DNA of 64,000 bases, taken from assembly GCF_000208745.1 (NCBI RefSeq), contig NC_030851.1:11972664-12036663 (forward strand), given 5' to 3'. Numbering within the stretch: the stretch's first letter is position 1; each line of letters opens with the position of its first letter. The position numbers were made by a program, and so were the translations under genes. Below the pieces are notes generated by a model. The model made no database searches and was not told the DNA's origin. It was given only the letters and a program-made list of their open reading frames with translations. Below, in pieces: positions 37,885-50,898 of the stretch. This DNA comes from Theobroma cacao (Eukaryota > Streptophyta > Magnoliopsida > Malvales > Malvaceae).

Positions 37885-40800
37885 TACGTATAATATTAAT
37901 CCTCCTTCTCTCTCTCTGCACATACATAGAAAAGGTCATGTTGCCCTAGACTAATGCAGAGGGAGCCTTTTTACGTGGAAAAAAAACATATGGAATATCA
38001 TAATCTCAGCCATGTGCATCCAATTTAAGCCAATTATAATGATAAGTTCCACAATCTTTCTCAGCTTTTGAAGCTAATATGTGGAGCTTTTTTCATCTTT
38101 TTCAATCCCATGGGGAACGCCTTTATCCTATATTTTTATAGGATTTGTGAAGTTTTTGGAGCATCCCTTGTTGCACATTAGTATATAGGTATGAACACAC
38201 TTAAAGGAGGGGAAGGCATGTTGGGTTGCATGTGAGAAGGACACATAGGCATGCTTTTTTGAACAAAACAATTCACTAGGAAGACCTACTTCTAGTAATT
38301 AAAATCACAAGAAGAATTAACATGGCAGCATGCTTTGACCCAAAGGGACCCACATCAATATAGATACTTTATTTGCTTAATACAATTTCGCACTACTAAT
38401 ATATATTTCGCTCTTTATTCAAAAAAATATATAAAAAGTGAACTTCCAATCGAGAAATTGAGGCGTACTATCTCTGCTTACGTAATCCATGTGGCTAATA
38501 AAAGAAATTCTGATCCTAAAGCCTAGCGTGAATCCCCTTAAGACCTAATGACGACGATGATGGTGATGAGAGATAATTCAACAGAGCAAATTAAGAGCTA
38601 TTAATGTTTGTGTTCCATGGTTAATTTCGAACAACATTTGACATATACATTACTGAGAGTAAGGTAGCGACTGGCTCTTGATACAGTAGAGTTTAGCCCT
38701 CAAACAGGCCCTTCTGTGTAAAACAGCATCTTATTTCAAAAGGAAGTGTCCCAATCCAATACCGTATTCGATTCCCATGGGATGTATGTATTTTCAAATA
38801 GGGAAAACTAGGTATCCCAAGTTAGAGATACGACTTTCAGACCCTCTTTATCCTTTGCCGAACATGGCAAGATCTTGATTCCCAATATATACTCCCACCA
38901 AGGTCACACTATATGTCAAAAATCTGCAAAGACTTTTGAGGAGAGACATATTACTTTTTTATCACGATGGGCGCCAAATTTGATGTAAAGATGCATTGGG
39001 ATTTGGATTAAGAGCATGCATGCATTATCTTCTCATCATCTAATTATTGCCACTTTGTCTAATTGTCTTCCATTTTTAATTAACCTGTTCAATTTGGTTT
39101 TCCTTATATGCATAACCTTGGTTCCGGAGACCATTAGGTCCATTGCATTGTCTAATATTGTTATTGAAGGATTTAAAATTCTGATATTATGGTATTTTTT
39201 AATCTTTAGAGTTTGGGGGTTCATATGAACGACAGGTTAAATATTTCATGGCTTTACTTCTCAAGAACATGTTTTAAGAAAGATTGCCCGGTAAAGAGTT
39301 AATTAAAAGAAAATTAGAGGGAAATAAATTAACCTGGTATTGCAATAAAGGTCCAAACGGAACATAGTATAATTCTTTTGGCATTGTATCCTACTTGAAA
39401 AGCCAGTTGAGACTGTAGAAGAAGCAACTTTTTCAATCCTGAGTATCTAAATGGAGTAGTATTAATAATAAAGAAAGAGCGTGAAAAGCCAAGTGTAAAA
39501 CTTGTCCCTTGGTGATGCCTAACCTAGGCTAACTTTAAGTATTAAAAGGTGTTGGATTATTCATTATACAAATGGGTAGAAGAATGCTTTATCTGTCAAT
39601 TTGACCAATATTCAAAGATGGGGGACTAGAATGAGTAAAATTTATTGCGTTGCATTTGACTGACACTACTGTAACCAGAAATTGTTTTCTTTAAAATAAC
39701 AAGTTGAGGGTCTTTTATAGGCTGCAATACCAATTGTTTTCTTAGCAGAAAGTGAAAGAGTAATTTGTTTTGTCTTCTCGAATAAAGCCTGATACGGTCA
39801 AGTATCTATCCTTAAGAGATGTGAAGCAAGACAAGTTACTACTTAGAATCCAAGTGTACTTCCCCTCGTCCTACCAGCTTAATTATGAGGTATATCCATT
39901 AACACGATGGAAAAATAAAGAACATTGAATGCTCCCAATAAAACTCCATGGTTTATACTTCCGTTTGTGTCTCTTCTTTGAAATTTGTTAAGTACCGAAA
40001 AATTGTTAGTATTTATTTTAGTCTATATAACTTTTTTATTTACTAGGTAGGATAACATAGTTGATAACACTATAAAGATTATATGACTTTTAGATTCGAA
40101 TTTTATCTGTAAATCTTTATTGACACTAATTTTTAATGCATGATTTTTGTGAGTTACAATACATTTTATTTAGGACTGGGAGGCTAAATAATTTATCTAT
40201 TCTAAAATTTAAAAATCGAAAAGGAAAAAACAAAAGTAATGTCTAGTCTAGCTACCATCTATATACTATTTGATAGGGATCAGTGGTGCTGTTACATTAA
40301 TTCTCGTACATTCCCTTGCAATCAGTATCTAAAACAATGGCCTAATCTGTACAGGTAAAGGAAAATTAACAGTTACAACTAAAGAATTGTAATATCAATT
40401 CTAGTTAATTTTCCCCATGATAGTGGTCAGTTTTGAACCTTAAAGAGTTGAGATAAAGAAAAAAACAACTAGGAGAACAAAACTCAAATAAGCCAGGCAA
40501 CTCGGTATTGTCCCCTTGAAAATCCCATGAATCTCATTTTCCTAGGTTCAAATAAAACAGATGATCATGTGAAAAGATGTGTTAAAAAAAAAGGGAGAGT
40601 CAAAGGGAAACCTCGCCCCTTATTACATGGAACAAAAGGCAATCTTTTGACAGAGATGGAATCAGTGGAAGTCCATCTGGAAGCTGCGCACAATCCTTCC
40701 TTTGGCATTATTTTGCTCGTTGTTCAATTCGTAATGAGGTGTTTGTAGCATTCCCATCGAAGAAATTGCTACGGATCACGGAAGCTAAGTCCGAAGCAAC

Positions 40801-42179
40801 ATTTAAGTTGAAAATTCAACACAACAACCAATTAATGCTATTAAAATAGTCATTTTTGTCTTGGTTATCTCAATTTTCAACAAAGGGAAGTAGTTGGTTC
40901 TTCGAGGGAGCGTGTTGGTGTTAATGTTGTGCAACATTGAGGGTCACCCCAGAATATAAGGTTAGGTCACTTGGGTGGTACGTGCTCTCTTTCCTTTTTT
41001 TCTCTCTATTTTATTCCATTCCACTTCTCGCACCCGACTTCACCAATGAAGTTGTATAACAAATGCAGGATACAGTTCTTGAACCCTCCCACAGAGGAAC
41101 CACTAGGAAGTTGTGTAAGGTTTGTTAACGATAACGTCCATGAGAATAGCTTACCTATTATCACGACATATAAGATAATGTTTAAATTTATTTTATTTAT
41201 CAAATAAATCTATTCATCAGATTATTTAATTTTAACTATCCAAATCTTTCAAAAATCTAACTAAAATAATTAATTCTACTCCTATTGTTTCTCTATCTAC
41301 TTTCAAAATCTCCAATTATCATTTTAAATGGGCATATTACATAAAAAAAACTCCTCAATTAGATATCATAGTTCAATAAGTATTTACTTTTTATTGCATT
41401 CAAATGAGTTTTAAACTTTTGTATTAGACCAAATAAGCTCTTACACAGACAAAAAGATAATTGTCATTTGGTTCACTGATAATTGTTATTTTTTGTTCAC
41501 AGAACATATCGATGTGACCAGGTGATAAAAAAAGTAGTTAGGCGACAAGTGACGTAGCAAAATGCGTTGTTGATATGGTTTTTTGGCTGTTGACATGATC
41601 TTTTTTTCCTTCACCCCATCACATGTCAACCATTTATTATTATATTTTTAAAAAAGCAAATATTTCATTTATTAATGAATATCATGGAGTACATTATGTT
41701 GAAGCAAGCCTCTAGGCTTTTCATATTGGATGAAGACTTACTTCACCATAGTTAATGCTCACGATTAGTTAAATACACCAAACAAGTTACGAACAAAAAT
41801 CTTTTGTCCCCTCTTTGTACCCCCTTCCTTGCCCCATGTATAAATTTTTACCAAATGTCTACTTAATGCTTGTAGTGTAAATATGTTATCCTTGTATCCA
41901 AACAATTAAATGTTATCAATGAAAGAAAATAAAGTTAAAAAGTCTTTATCACATCACTTATGTTTTCATTCTTTCCTCTTTCAATCGCTTATGTTTTTCT
42001 CTCAGTTTTAAAATTAAAAGGTCAAGATTCCATAGATAAAATAATGTTTTATTTTTTGTATTTTTGGGACTTTCATGCCTGCTTAATATTTTTAAGTTTT
42101 TTTTTCTTTTTCTTTTCCTTTAGTTATAAATCTATTTTATTTTTTATTTTTGAAAAGTATAATAGATTCTAATAGAAGG
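36736..42179. other. Long upstream intergenic region, no gene supported
   Basis: About 5.4 kb upstream of the ERF gene without a convincing exon. Short frames at 38335, 39016, 40527 and 41006 have no recognisable content. Developmental ERF genes often have large promoters, so regulatory elements may lie here, but none can be named from sequence alone. Confidence 0.5.
37844..37879. repeat. (TA)n microsatellite
   Basis: About 18 uninterrupted TA units; likely polymorphic. Confidence 0.95.
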
Positions 42180-43560
42180 AGGTAAAGATACAAGTTTCAT
42201 CAATTGTATCCCAACAAGGGTCAAACTTCTATATAGGTTACTCAATCCTATCAAAATAAACATACAAAAAGTCCCCATAAAGACAACTAATAGCTAAATG
42301 CACCTTGAGTCAAGGCCAACATCACACCTTGAGTGGTGCTTGACATTGAGATAGTGAATCATCAAACACCTGCTAGGCATAAATAGACCTTAAGGGACAA
42401 GGATTATATATGAGGATATAGTCTCATCCCTTGACAACAGCCATCAACAAAATTAAACCACCACAATACAACATAATAAGCTCAAAATTGTTTAGATCCG
42501 CTCCATTTTTCTTTACAATCACCCTTCTCCATAGGTCACCCTACTCATTTCCATACCTTCAAATCCATTTATTCAATAATGCCCGATTTTCACCTATAAA
42601 TCCACTAGGTCTGATCCCCCCTAAGTTTTATAGGTGTAGACCATTTCTCAATTTACATAGTAGATTTTTTTCGTTTTTACTTATCCATTCAAAAGGAATC
42701 TCCTTTGAATTTTGTTTGGTTCCTCTTTCACGCCATTAAGCATCTAGAAAAAAGACATGTAAAACACCGGTAGACTTGTCAAGATTAATTTCAACAAGGT
42801 GACTCTCCCACCCATCGATAACATCTAGGACTTCCAAGTGGCTAACCTCGACTCAAACCTCTCTATCTCTAGCCTCCACATTTTGATTGAGTGTTGATTC
42901 GTGCCAAAAGGGAAACCTAAGACATGGGAAGTTTCCTAACCTTGCAAGATATTTACTCAACCCATTTGTCAGAATTGTTTCCTCCAGTTCCATTCCAAAG
43001 AGACAATATTTTTAAAAGTTTATTTTAAGCCTTCAAATTGTAGGAAAACATTTTAGTACTTTCTTTACATTCATCAACCTATCTCTATCTATCTAGTTTG
43101 CAAAACACCATTGTGTCATTTGCATAATGGAGGTGCGATATTCTAAGACTATTCTTTCTTATCACAATCTTGTTGCACAGCTAAACTTTTGCCGCCTTAT
43201 GCATCGTATCGTTAAATAATTCCACTACAATGTTAAACATGAAAGGTGACATTAGTATCCTTACTGTAGCCTTATTCTCATTTCAAATTGTCTAGTAAGA
43301 GCTCCACTTATCGATATCGAGATTGGCACTATAGAGATGCATGCCTTAATTCAATCGTGCCATCTCGTATCGAACCCATCTTTTCCATGAAAGTATTAAC
43401 GAACTCTAGTTGATACTGTCATAAGCTTTTTCAAAATCTACTTTAAGTAGGACTCCGTCTTTGTTTTCTTTCATCATATGATCTAAAACATCATTTGCAA
43501 TAAGTGTGCAGTCAAGTAATTAATTGTCTTCCTTTGACAAATGCAAATTAAATTTGACCA
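42180..43560 (-). pseudogene. L1-type LINE remnant (reverse transcriptase region)
   Basis: The minus strand near 43560-43400 reads FVKGRQLI and KVDFEKAYDSIN, the palm-domain start of plant L1 reverse transcriptase. Downstream text to 42430 parallels the larger LINE at 51.3-52.5 kb, for example ccatttattcaataa at both loci. Both are broken and diverged from each other. The left limit is uncertain. It is cut on the right by a T-run that starts the next block. Confidence 0.7.
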
Positions 43561-43566
43561 ATCACC

Positions 43567-45943
43567 TTTTTTTTTTTTGAAAAATGGTTGTTTTATTGAT
43601 TGCCCAATAGCTAGTATGCTCACCCAAAGTCTTAGATTTCAGAGACTTTTGGTGGCATAAGAACCTAGCTTTGGCAATAGAGAACACTATACATTTTCCT
43701 CTTAACATGCTGCTTAACAAACAAAAGTAGCGAGAACAAAAAACTAGCCTCCCTAATTAGTTCATTGTTGACTGTACAAACATCACAATAAACTATATTA
43801 ATTCCTTGACATAAATCCAAAAGGACCCCAACACGAAAAAGAAAAAAAAATCAAACATATCCAAAAACATCATGGTGGTTTCCATAAGCCAGCACCAAAA
43901 ACAAACCAATTCAAGAAGTGAACAAAGCAGAGCCACATGCAAAATCTGTCAACGGAATTCCCTAATAAAGAAAAGTAAAAAATAATCCTTATTCTACATA
44001 GAAGATTGATATGTTATATTGACGTAGAGCCATTGTTCTTATGTTAGGAAGGCTAACTTGCACCCTTCTGACTTTGATTTTTTCTCTCAAAAGTAGCATT
44101 AAATACTTAGAGGTGGACGGTATCACATTCTTGCAGCATGTAGAACCATCGCAAGTGGTATTCAGACTACAAAAAGGTCAAATGCCAATACAAGTTGAAT
44201 CACAGTCAACAACTGTAGGCTTAATCCCTATCATGAAGGCTTTGTTATTGCATCCTGCCGCTATGAATTAGTTTAAGCTCTCTTAACAGATTCCATCATA
44301 AATTCCTCGACAAAAAGCAACACAAAAACAGAAAAATGAGCCATAATACGATTGAAATATTCTCGATTAGAAAGCCAAACGCATGCACAAACTCAAAAAG
44401 AGGACACGTTAAGAATGAAGAAACCTACAGCAACATCCCTAGATCATCCTTAAAAGAGGGAAGAAGGATCAGGGAGCAACCACATGCGGAACAAAAACCA
44501 AGGCAGAAATAGAGCAAAAACCAAACAAAGCAATAATGAACCATAAAAGTAGTAGAACAAGACAATCAAGAAAGACATGACTACTGACCTATAACAAGAA
44601 CTCCTCAAAAACCCTATTAACAAAAAAGATCCTTTAGATAAAGGAATATCACCATCCTCTCTACCCAACCTTAATGAATATCACCATCTTCCCACCTCAG
44701 CCTTAACCTTCTCACCATCAACCAGAAGCACTCATTCCCCCCTTTCCCAACATCCATAAGCACAAACCCCTCCCATCCCCCATCACCCAAAGGCCCCCAC
44801 CACACCCTAAACCCAACAAACCATCACCACAAAGCCCTCCCTTTCTTTCCTATTCCCCTTCACTTGGGAAATTCTCCCCCCTCCATCACTGCAACATCCC
44901 AAGAGAACACAATATAGCAATATTGTTCAAAAAGAGAAAACACTAAATGACTCACTCATCTATTTTTTTAGTTTTTTTATTTTCTTTTTTCTTTCTTTTT
45001 TTGCACTATATTTTATTTGTAATATATATTTTTCTGTTGCTTATTTGTTTACGCTTTTTTTCCTTTTCATTTTTTACTTTTTTTTCTTTTTTCCTATTTG
45101 AAACAATGAAAGAACACTCATCACATTAAGGGAAACTAGAAGCATGGTCACACCATCCTAAAGAACCAAAAAAAGGTCTAGAATGATCTGAAAATCAATT
45201 CTAAACACCAGAATAAAGCCAACGAACCAAAAAGATGAAACATGAAGTAGACTAGTAGAACGAAACCGAGACAAGGAAAGGAATCAAAACCTAAACAGAG
45301 AAGAAGACATCCATTGCAAATAGCACCAAGGTTAAAGTAGAAACAACCAAAAGAGAAGTCATCCCAGTTCAACACAAGACCTTAAGACTAAACACAACCC
45401 TATAAATCAACTAAGTATAACAACCTCAATCATCCCCCCTCCCCTAAGAACAAACACCTTAGATGGAAACCAAGACAAAAAGACCAAAAGGTAGCCCTCT
45501 GCAAAAACAAAGTAAGAGAGGAAAAGAGAAATAACAAGAAACCCCTCTAGTTAGCCCCCAAGCAAACACTAGAGTAGAAACCACACCAACCACGAACCCT
45601 AACCTAACATCCCCTAAAAGGAAGCCTAAGGCTACATAAAAATCATTTCCCTTTTCTTTCTTTTTTTTTACTCTTTTTTTTTTGGACTCTTTTTTGCAAT
45701 TTTTCTTCCCTTTTCATTATCTTTTTCCTTTTCTTTTTTTCCTTCCTTTTTTTTTCTTCTTTTTTCTTTTTTCTTTTCCTCATTTTTCGATAGAAAAGTA
45801 CCAAAAAAAAAATTATACCATAGACTTTCATGAAAATGTCTCCTCTATACTATCACCTAGTTGCACGACTAGAGAAAGAAGAAAAAACAAAACCCACACC
45901 CCTGCAATACTTGAAGTAAAACAGTCAACTATACATCATAATA
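43567..45943 (-). mobile_element. Unassigned retroposon-like block beginning with a poly(T) run
   Basis: A run of ten T at about 43568-43577 splits the LINE sequence and could be the poly(A) tail of a minus-strand retroposon. No coding domain was found. On the plus strand it is C-rich (44650-44900) and then pyrimidine-rich with long T/C tracts (44960-45110, 45650-45800). No target duplication was seen, so the right edge is a guess. Lysine-rich or phenylalanine-rich frames in the tracts are low-complexity artefacts. Confidence 0.35.
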
Positions 45944-46799
45944 AGAGCTTGTTTGGCCTATCTTTTTTTTTAACTTAAAAGCTATTATTAAGTTCTTATG
46001 AAAAATAATAGCTTTTAAAATTAAGTTAAAGTTGTTTGATAAACTGTTTAACAAAATAAATTATATAAGCTCTAATTTCGGTTAAAATTATCATAAAGGG
46101 TATTCATGCCATCTTCAATCACATAATAAGCTATAATGTAGTGCATCAAGTTTGTATATAATTTCAGATGTTAAAATCAAAGAAATCAATAAAAAAAAAG
46201 AATAATTTTCAAACTTGTATAGTAGTAATAGTATTAAATTTTTGTTGATCTAACAAGCAATCAGACCAGGATGCTTCAATTCCTTAAAAAAAAGAGAAAA
46301 AAGGAAACGATGTATTTAATATTAAAATCCTTTTTGGTGAAAAAAAAAGAAAATCTTTAAATAGTATTTGAATGCAAATTTGAATTTTAGATTTTTTTTC
46401 TCTTAATCTTTGTAAGAACTATCAAATTCTAGATTTTGATATTCTGTTGTTGGGTCTTTTATTTTTTTATTAGTTTTTGTAGAGAGATAGAGAAGAGGAA
46501 AATCATGATTTATGTTGAAGAATGGTAATTTGTAAAGGGAAGGAAAAGAGAGGGAGATTAATTGAGAGAGGGGTATTTCCTGAAAATTAATGTGTTTTTA
46601 AAAAAAGAGAAGAAAAAGCTCCTTCATGGAGCTTTTTTTTTAAACTTTTTTTTTAAATTTTGTTCTTAAAAAAAATTATTTTTAATTTTGTTCTTAAAAA
46701 AAATTATTTTTTTAAGAGCTTTTCAAAAGATCATATTTGGCCTGACTTTTACTTTTAAAAGATAGATAAGCTGAAAAAAAGCTAAGCCAAATATGCACT
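45944..46799. mobile_element. MITE-like element, family D, with GCTTGTTTGGC-type ends
   Basis: The ends are imperfect inverted repeats: left gagcttgtttggcctatc, right inverted gtgcatatttggcttagc. The termini resemble the TTGTTTGG ends of many plant hAT-type MITEs. The interior holds a 30-base duplication (aattttgttcttaaaaaaaa) near 46655-46715. No clear 8-base target duplication was seen. Confidence 0.5.
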
Positions 46800-47808
46800 A
46801 AATTTAAAAAAGTAAATAACATAATAAAAAATTCACAAAAAAATAAGAAAACATATAAGACACTTAACTACTTTCAGTCCTTATTGAGAAACTACCTAGG
46901 ACTTTTCCGCCAGTACTCCGTGACAAGAATAAAATCATTCTCTCTTTGAACCTTGACTTAGCCAAGCCATTAGCCATTTCACTAGCTTCTCTAAGAATTT
47001 TTCTAAGCTACCACTCTGTTATCTTCTTCTTAAATCATTCGAGTCCTAAAGTTTCTCTCTTCAACCTTCATGGGGTTTTGTCTAGGTTTGGGACCCAATT
47101 AACTACATTAGTGGAGTCACTTTCCACTATTATTGAGTGCCTACTTGCCTATTTCAAGGCCCCATACATTTTAAAAGCTTCCTTTATTGCCAACATTTCG
47201 ATCGTGTTTACCTTATTGCTCCTCACAAGTTTAGAGAATGTAATGTTAACCGACCCCTTTTCATCCCTTAAGACTCCCCCAATTGCTGCTAAGCCTTGAC
47301 TCCCCTTAACTACTCCATCGACATTAAATTTGAGCCACCCTTTTTTGGGTGGTTCCTAAGCTAATTGTTGCCTCTTCTTGACTTTTTGAGATTGAAATTG
47401 GCTTATCTCAGAGTATCTAATGATCTCTTCCATTTGTTGGAAGTCTTTTGGCCCTCTTGCCCTTGCCCACCAAGCAAACCTAATCTTAATAATGTCTTAA
47501 CATTGTTCTCTATCCCACACTTTTCTTTGAAAGACCACTTCATTCCTCCAAAGCCAAATGGATCATAATATGGCAAAGAACGCTAAGTAGGAGCTCATTC
47601 CAGTCTAGGAAGAACTGTATAACATAAGCTTAGGCTGCCTAATTGATGCCCCAAAGGTTAATCCATGTTGACCATATCTTTCAACTTTCTGTACATCTAA
47701 AGAAAAGATGATCGACAGTTTCCTCCCTATCCCTACAAAGAACACACACTGCCAAGTCTGCCTGAAGTAACCCCCTCTTTACTAATCCTGCCTTTACCGA
47801 GACTCTAT

Positions 47809-50800
47809 TGATAACTCTATGATATAGAGTTATTTGGACTTAATTTTGATAGTAATTGAGCTTAGTTCTTGTAGTAATGCATAAAAATTAGTAAGTTTTA
47901 TTTAAATTATTTTAAAGTAGTAATTTAGGTGAGTCAATCTAATCTTAGTTAATTTTATGCTTAATTTAGTGTTAATGTGATTAAGATAGATTTTTATTGA
48001 TTTATTTATGCTTTTGTAGGTTTAATGAAAGAAGAATTTTAGTGGAAGAAGAAGAGTAATTTCAAGGTGCAAATCTCCACTGCACATGTTTTGGTATTTT
48101 GGCCACAACTCTCTCTACAAGGCTCCAAATGAAGTGATTCTTTGACCATTGGAAATTTAAGAGAAAAATATACAACTTTCATGTTTACCAATTTACCCAG
48201 TTCAGCCTGGAAGGTGGTCAAAAATCCTGTCTAAATTGAGGCATTACAACAGTCCTAAAACAATTATGATTTTTGCTTTTTAAATGGTCAAGGCTGCGAC
48301 TTTGGAGGAAGTAGGCCGCAGCCCACATAGTTTGATGAGAAAATTCTAGTTCAAATTGAATTCTTTCTTTGCTCAACTTGGCCTATCTTCAAAGCACTAT
48401 AAAACCAACCTTTTGGAGGACTTTTAAAAAGAGAGAACAAAACACTAAATTGAAAGTTGAAAATCAAGCCACAAAATGATTAAAGAAAAGTCTCATTGGA
48501 GCTAAAGAAGAAATTGAAGAATTTAAGAAGCGTTGAAGATCAAGAATTCAACTCTTGTGTTTCTTTTATCTTTTTGTTGTTATTTTATTTTCTTGGTTTT
48601 GGTTTTGATGATTAACTTTAATTTGATGATGATGTGTGACTTGATGGGGAACTAAGTTGTTTATCTTAGATTATTATTAAATTCAATATGTAGTCTAATT
48701 TATTTATCTTTCTTTTACTTATGTTTGATGGATTTAAGTTGTTTATTTTATTCTGTTCTTAATATTTCTAATTGTCTGATCACCAATTAGATTGAATTGG
48801 AAATTTAAGTTAAACCTTGATGAAAAAGATTTAGATATACCTTGAATAGAATAGCGTATAATTGAATGCACTTAGTTAATGAGGTGGTTTGATTTGCATA
48901 CAGGGTAGACATACACCTATAAGCTATACGTAGTGAGGATTAGAGTATGAACTTAATGAATCTTTCTTCAATATAATTTGTATAGACATATAGTAAATTA
49001 AATAGAGAGGTATTTTTATGAGAAACTTGACAGAGACTTGTAAATAATTTAGGACTTTAAGTTAGCAACTTAATCTATTAAACTGAGTTAAGAGAGAGAG
49101 ACAATATTTAGATGAAGTATTGAGGGATATTACTGTTCAATTTTCTACCAACGCAAGTATATGTATCAAAAAGATAATATAATAATGAGAAGTTTGTCGA
49201 TCCCACAGAGAATTGAATTACTTCTTACTGTTAACTACTAAAATTGTAACACCTTAATCTTATCCAAACAATTGAATTTAAAATTATTAAAAAGAAAAAC
49301 TAAACCAATAAACTGAAACTAAAATTAAATAGTAATTTTTTTTATAAAACTCACTTAACTACCAGACTTAAGATTATGATGTCTCTTAATACTTCATCTG
49401 ATTATTCTCTCTCTCTCTTAACTTAGTTTAATGGATTAAGTTGATAATCTAGAGTCCTAAATTATTAACAAGTCTTTGTCAAGTTTCTCATAAAAATACC
49501 TCTCCCAATTAATTTACTATATATCTATGCAAATTATATTGAAGAAAGATTCATTAAGTTCATGCTTTAATCATGGCTATGTATGGCTTATAGGTGTATG
49601 TCTACCCTATATGCAAATCAAATCACCTCATCAAATAAGTGCATTCGATCATACACTATTCTATTTTAGGTCTACTTAGATCTCCTTCGTCATTAAGTTT
49701 CCAATTCAATCTTATTGGTGGCTAGTCAATTAGAAGCATTAAGAATAGAATAAAATAAATAACTTAAATCCATCAAACATAAGTAAAAGAGAGATAAATA
49801 ATTCAGACTCTATATTGAGTTCAATTATAATGTTAGATTAATGAATTAGTTCCCTATCAAGTCACACATCATCATCAAACAAAATTTAAACATTTAAATC
49901 AAACTAAGAAAAATAAAAAAATAAAAAAAAGATAGAAAAACCCAAGAATTGTATTCTTGATCTCTAAATCTCTTTGAATCTTTCAAATTCTTCTTAACTT
50001 CAATAACTTTGTGGCTTGACTCTTAGTTGTCAATCTAGTGTTTTTTTTTTTTTTTTTTTAAGTCTCCCAAAAGGTTGTTTTTATAGGCTTTAAAGTTAGG
50101 CCAAGTTGGGTGAAGAAAGAAGTCAATTCCAATCTAGATTTCCTCATTAGACTACGTGGATCACAGCCTTACCTAATTAATTAACAAAAATCGTAATTGC
50201 TCTAAGACAAATACAGTGTGTCAAATTTGATAAGATTTTTAACCACCTTCCAAGCCGAAATGGGCAAAGTGGTAAACATGAAAGTTGTAGAGTTTTCTCT
50301 TACCTTTCTAGTGATCTAAGAATCATCTCATTTTAGTTTTGTAGAGAGAGTTATGCCTGAAATACAAAATATATGCAGTGGAAGTCTGCACCTCAAAGTT
50401 GCTCTCATTCTTCCATTAAAATTCTTCCTTCATTAAACAACTACAAAAGCACAAATAAATTAGCAACAACCTATCTTAACCACATTAACACCTAATTAAG
50501 CATAAAAGTAACTAAAATTAGATTGACTCACCTAAATTAACTAATTTAAAATAATTAAATAAAATCTATTAGTTTTTATGCATGATTACAAGAGCTAAGC
50601 TAAATTACTATTAAATTAAGCTCAGATAACTCTAATCATAGAGTTATTAGATATCATAATCATAGGTTTGGTAGTCACTTGAATTTAATAAAATAATTTT
50701 GTTGATGGATTTTATATTAGTTTTAGTTATTAGTTTCAATTTTTCTTTCTAATAATTAAGTTGTTTGGATAAGATTAGGGTGTTAAAATTTTAGTAGTTA

Positions 50801-50898
50801 GTAATTAAGAATTAATTCAATTCTCCATGAGAACAAATTTTGCTTACTATTATATTACTTATTAACAATATGTGCACTTGCGTGAGAAATCAATAACA
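47809..50898 (+). mobile_element. Solo LTR A (split by solo LTR B)
   Basis: Segments 47809-49130 and 50655-50898 make one 1566-base LTR with TG at the start (tgataactctatg) and CA at the end (caataaCA). It is flanked by near-identical five-base repeats, tctat (47804-47808) and tctac (50899-50903). There is no internal retroelement domain, so it is a solo LTR. The end has the usual phrase of a gypsy-type LTR 3' end (cacttgcgtgagaaatc). It sits in the LINE between the RT and zinc-binding regions. Another LTR of the family, truncated, is at 1105-2176. Confidence 0.8.
49131..50649 (-). mobile_element. Solo LTR B, inverted, inserted in solo LTR A
   Basis: 1519 bases, the reverse complement of the LTR A family. 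It is flanked by the direct repeat gatat (49126-49130 and 50650-50654). It starts TA and ends TA where TG and CA are expected, so both terminal dinucleotides have mutated. Long identical words are shared with LTR A, e.g. acttatgtttgatggattta and atttgatttgcata. I estimate about 85 percent identity by eye. Confidence 0.85.

Noticed and set aside
45643..45831. Lys/Arg/Glu-rich minus-strand ORF
   Set aside because: Reading of a long T/C tract; a composition artefact.
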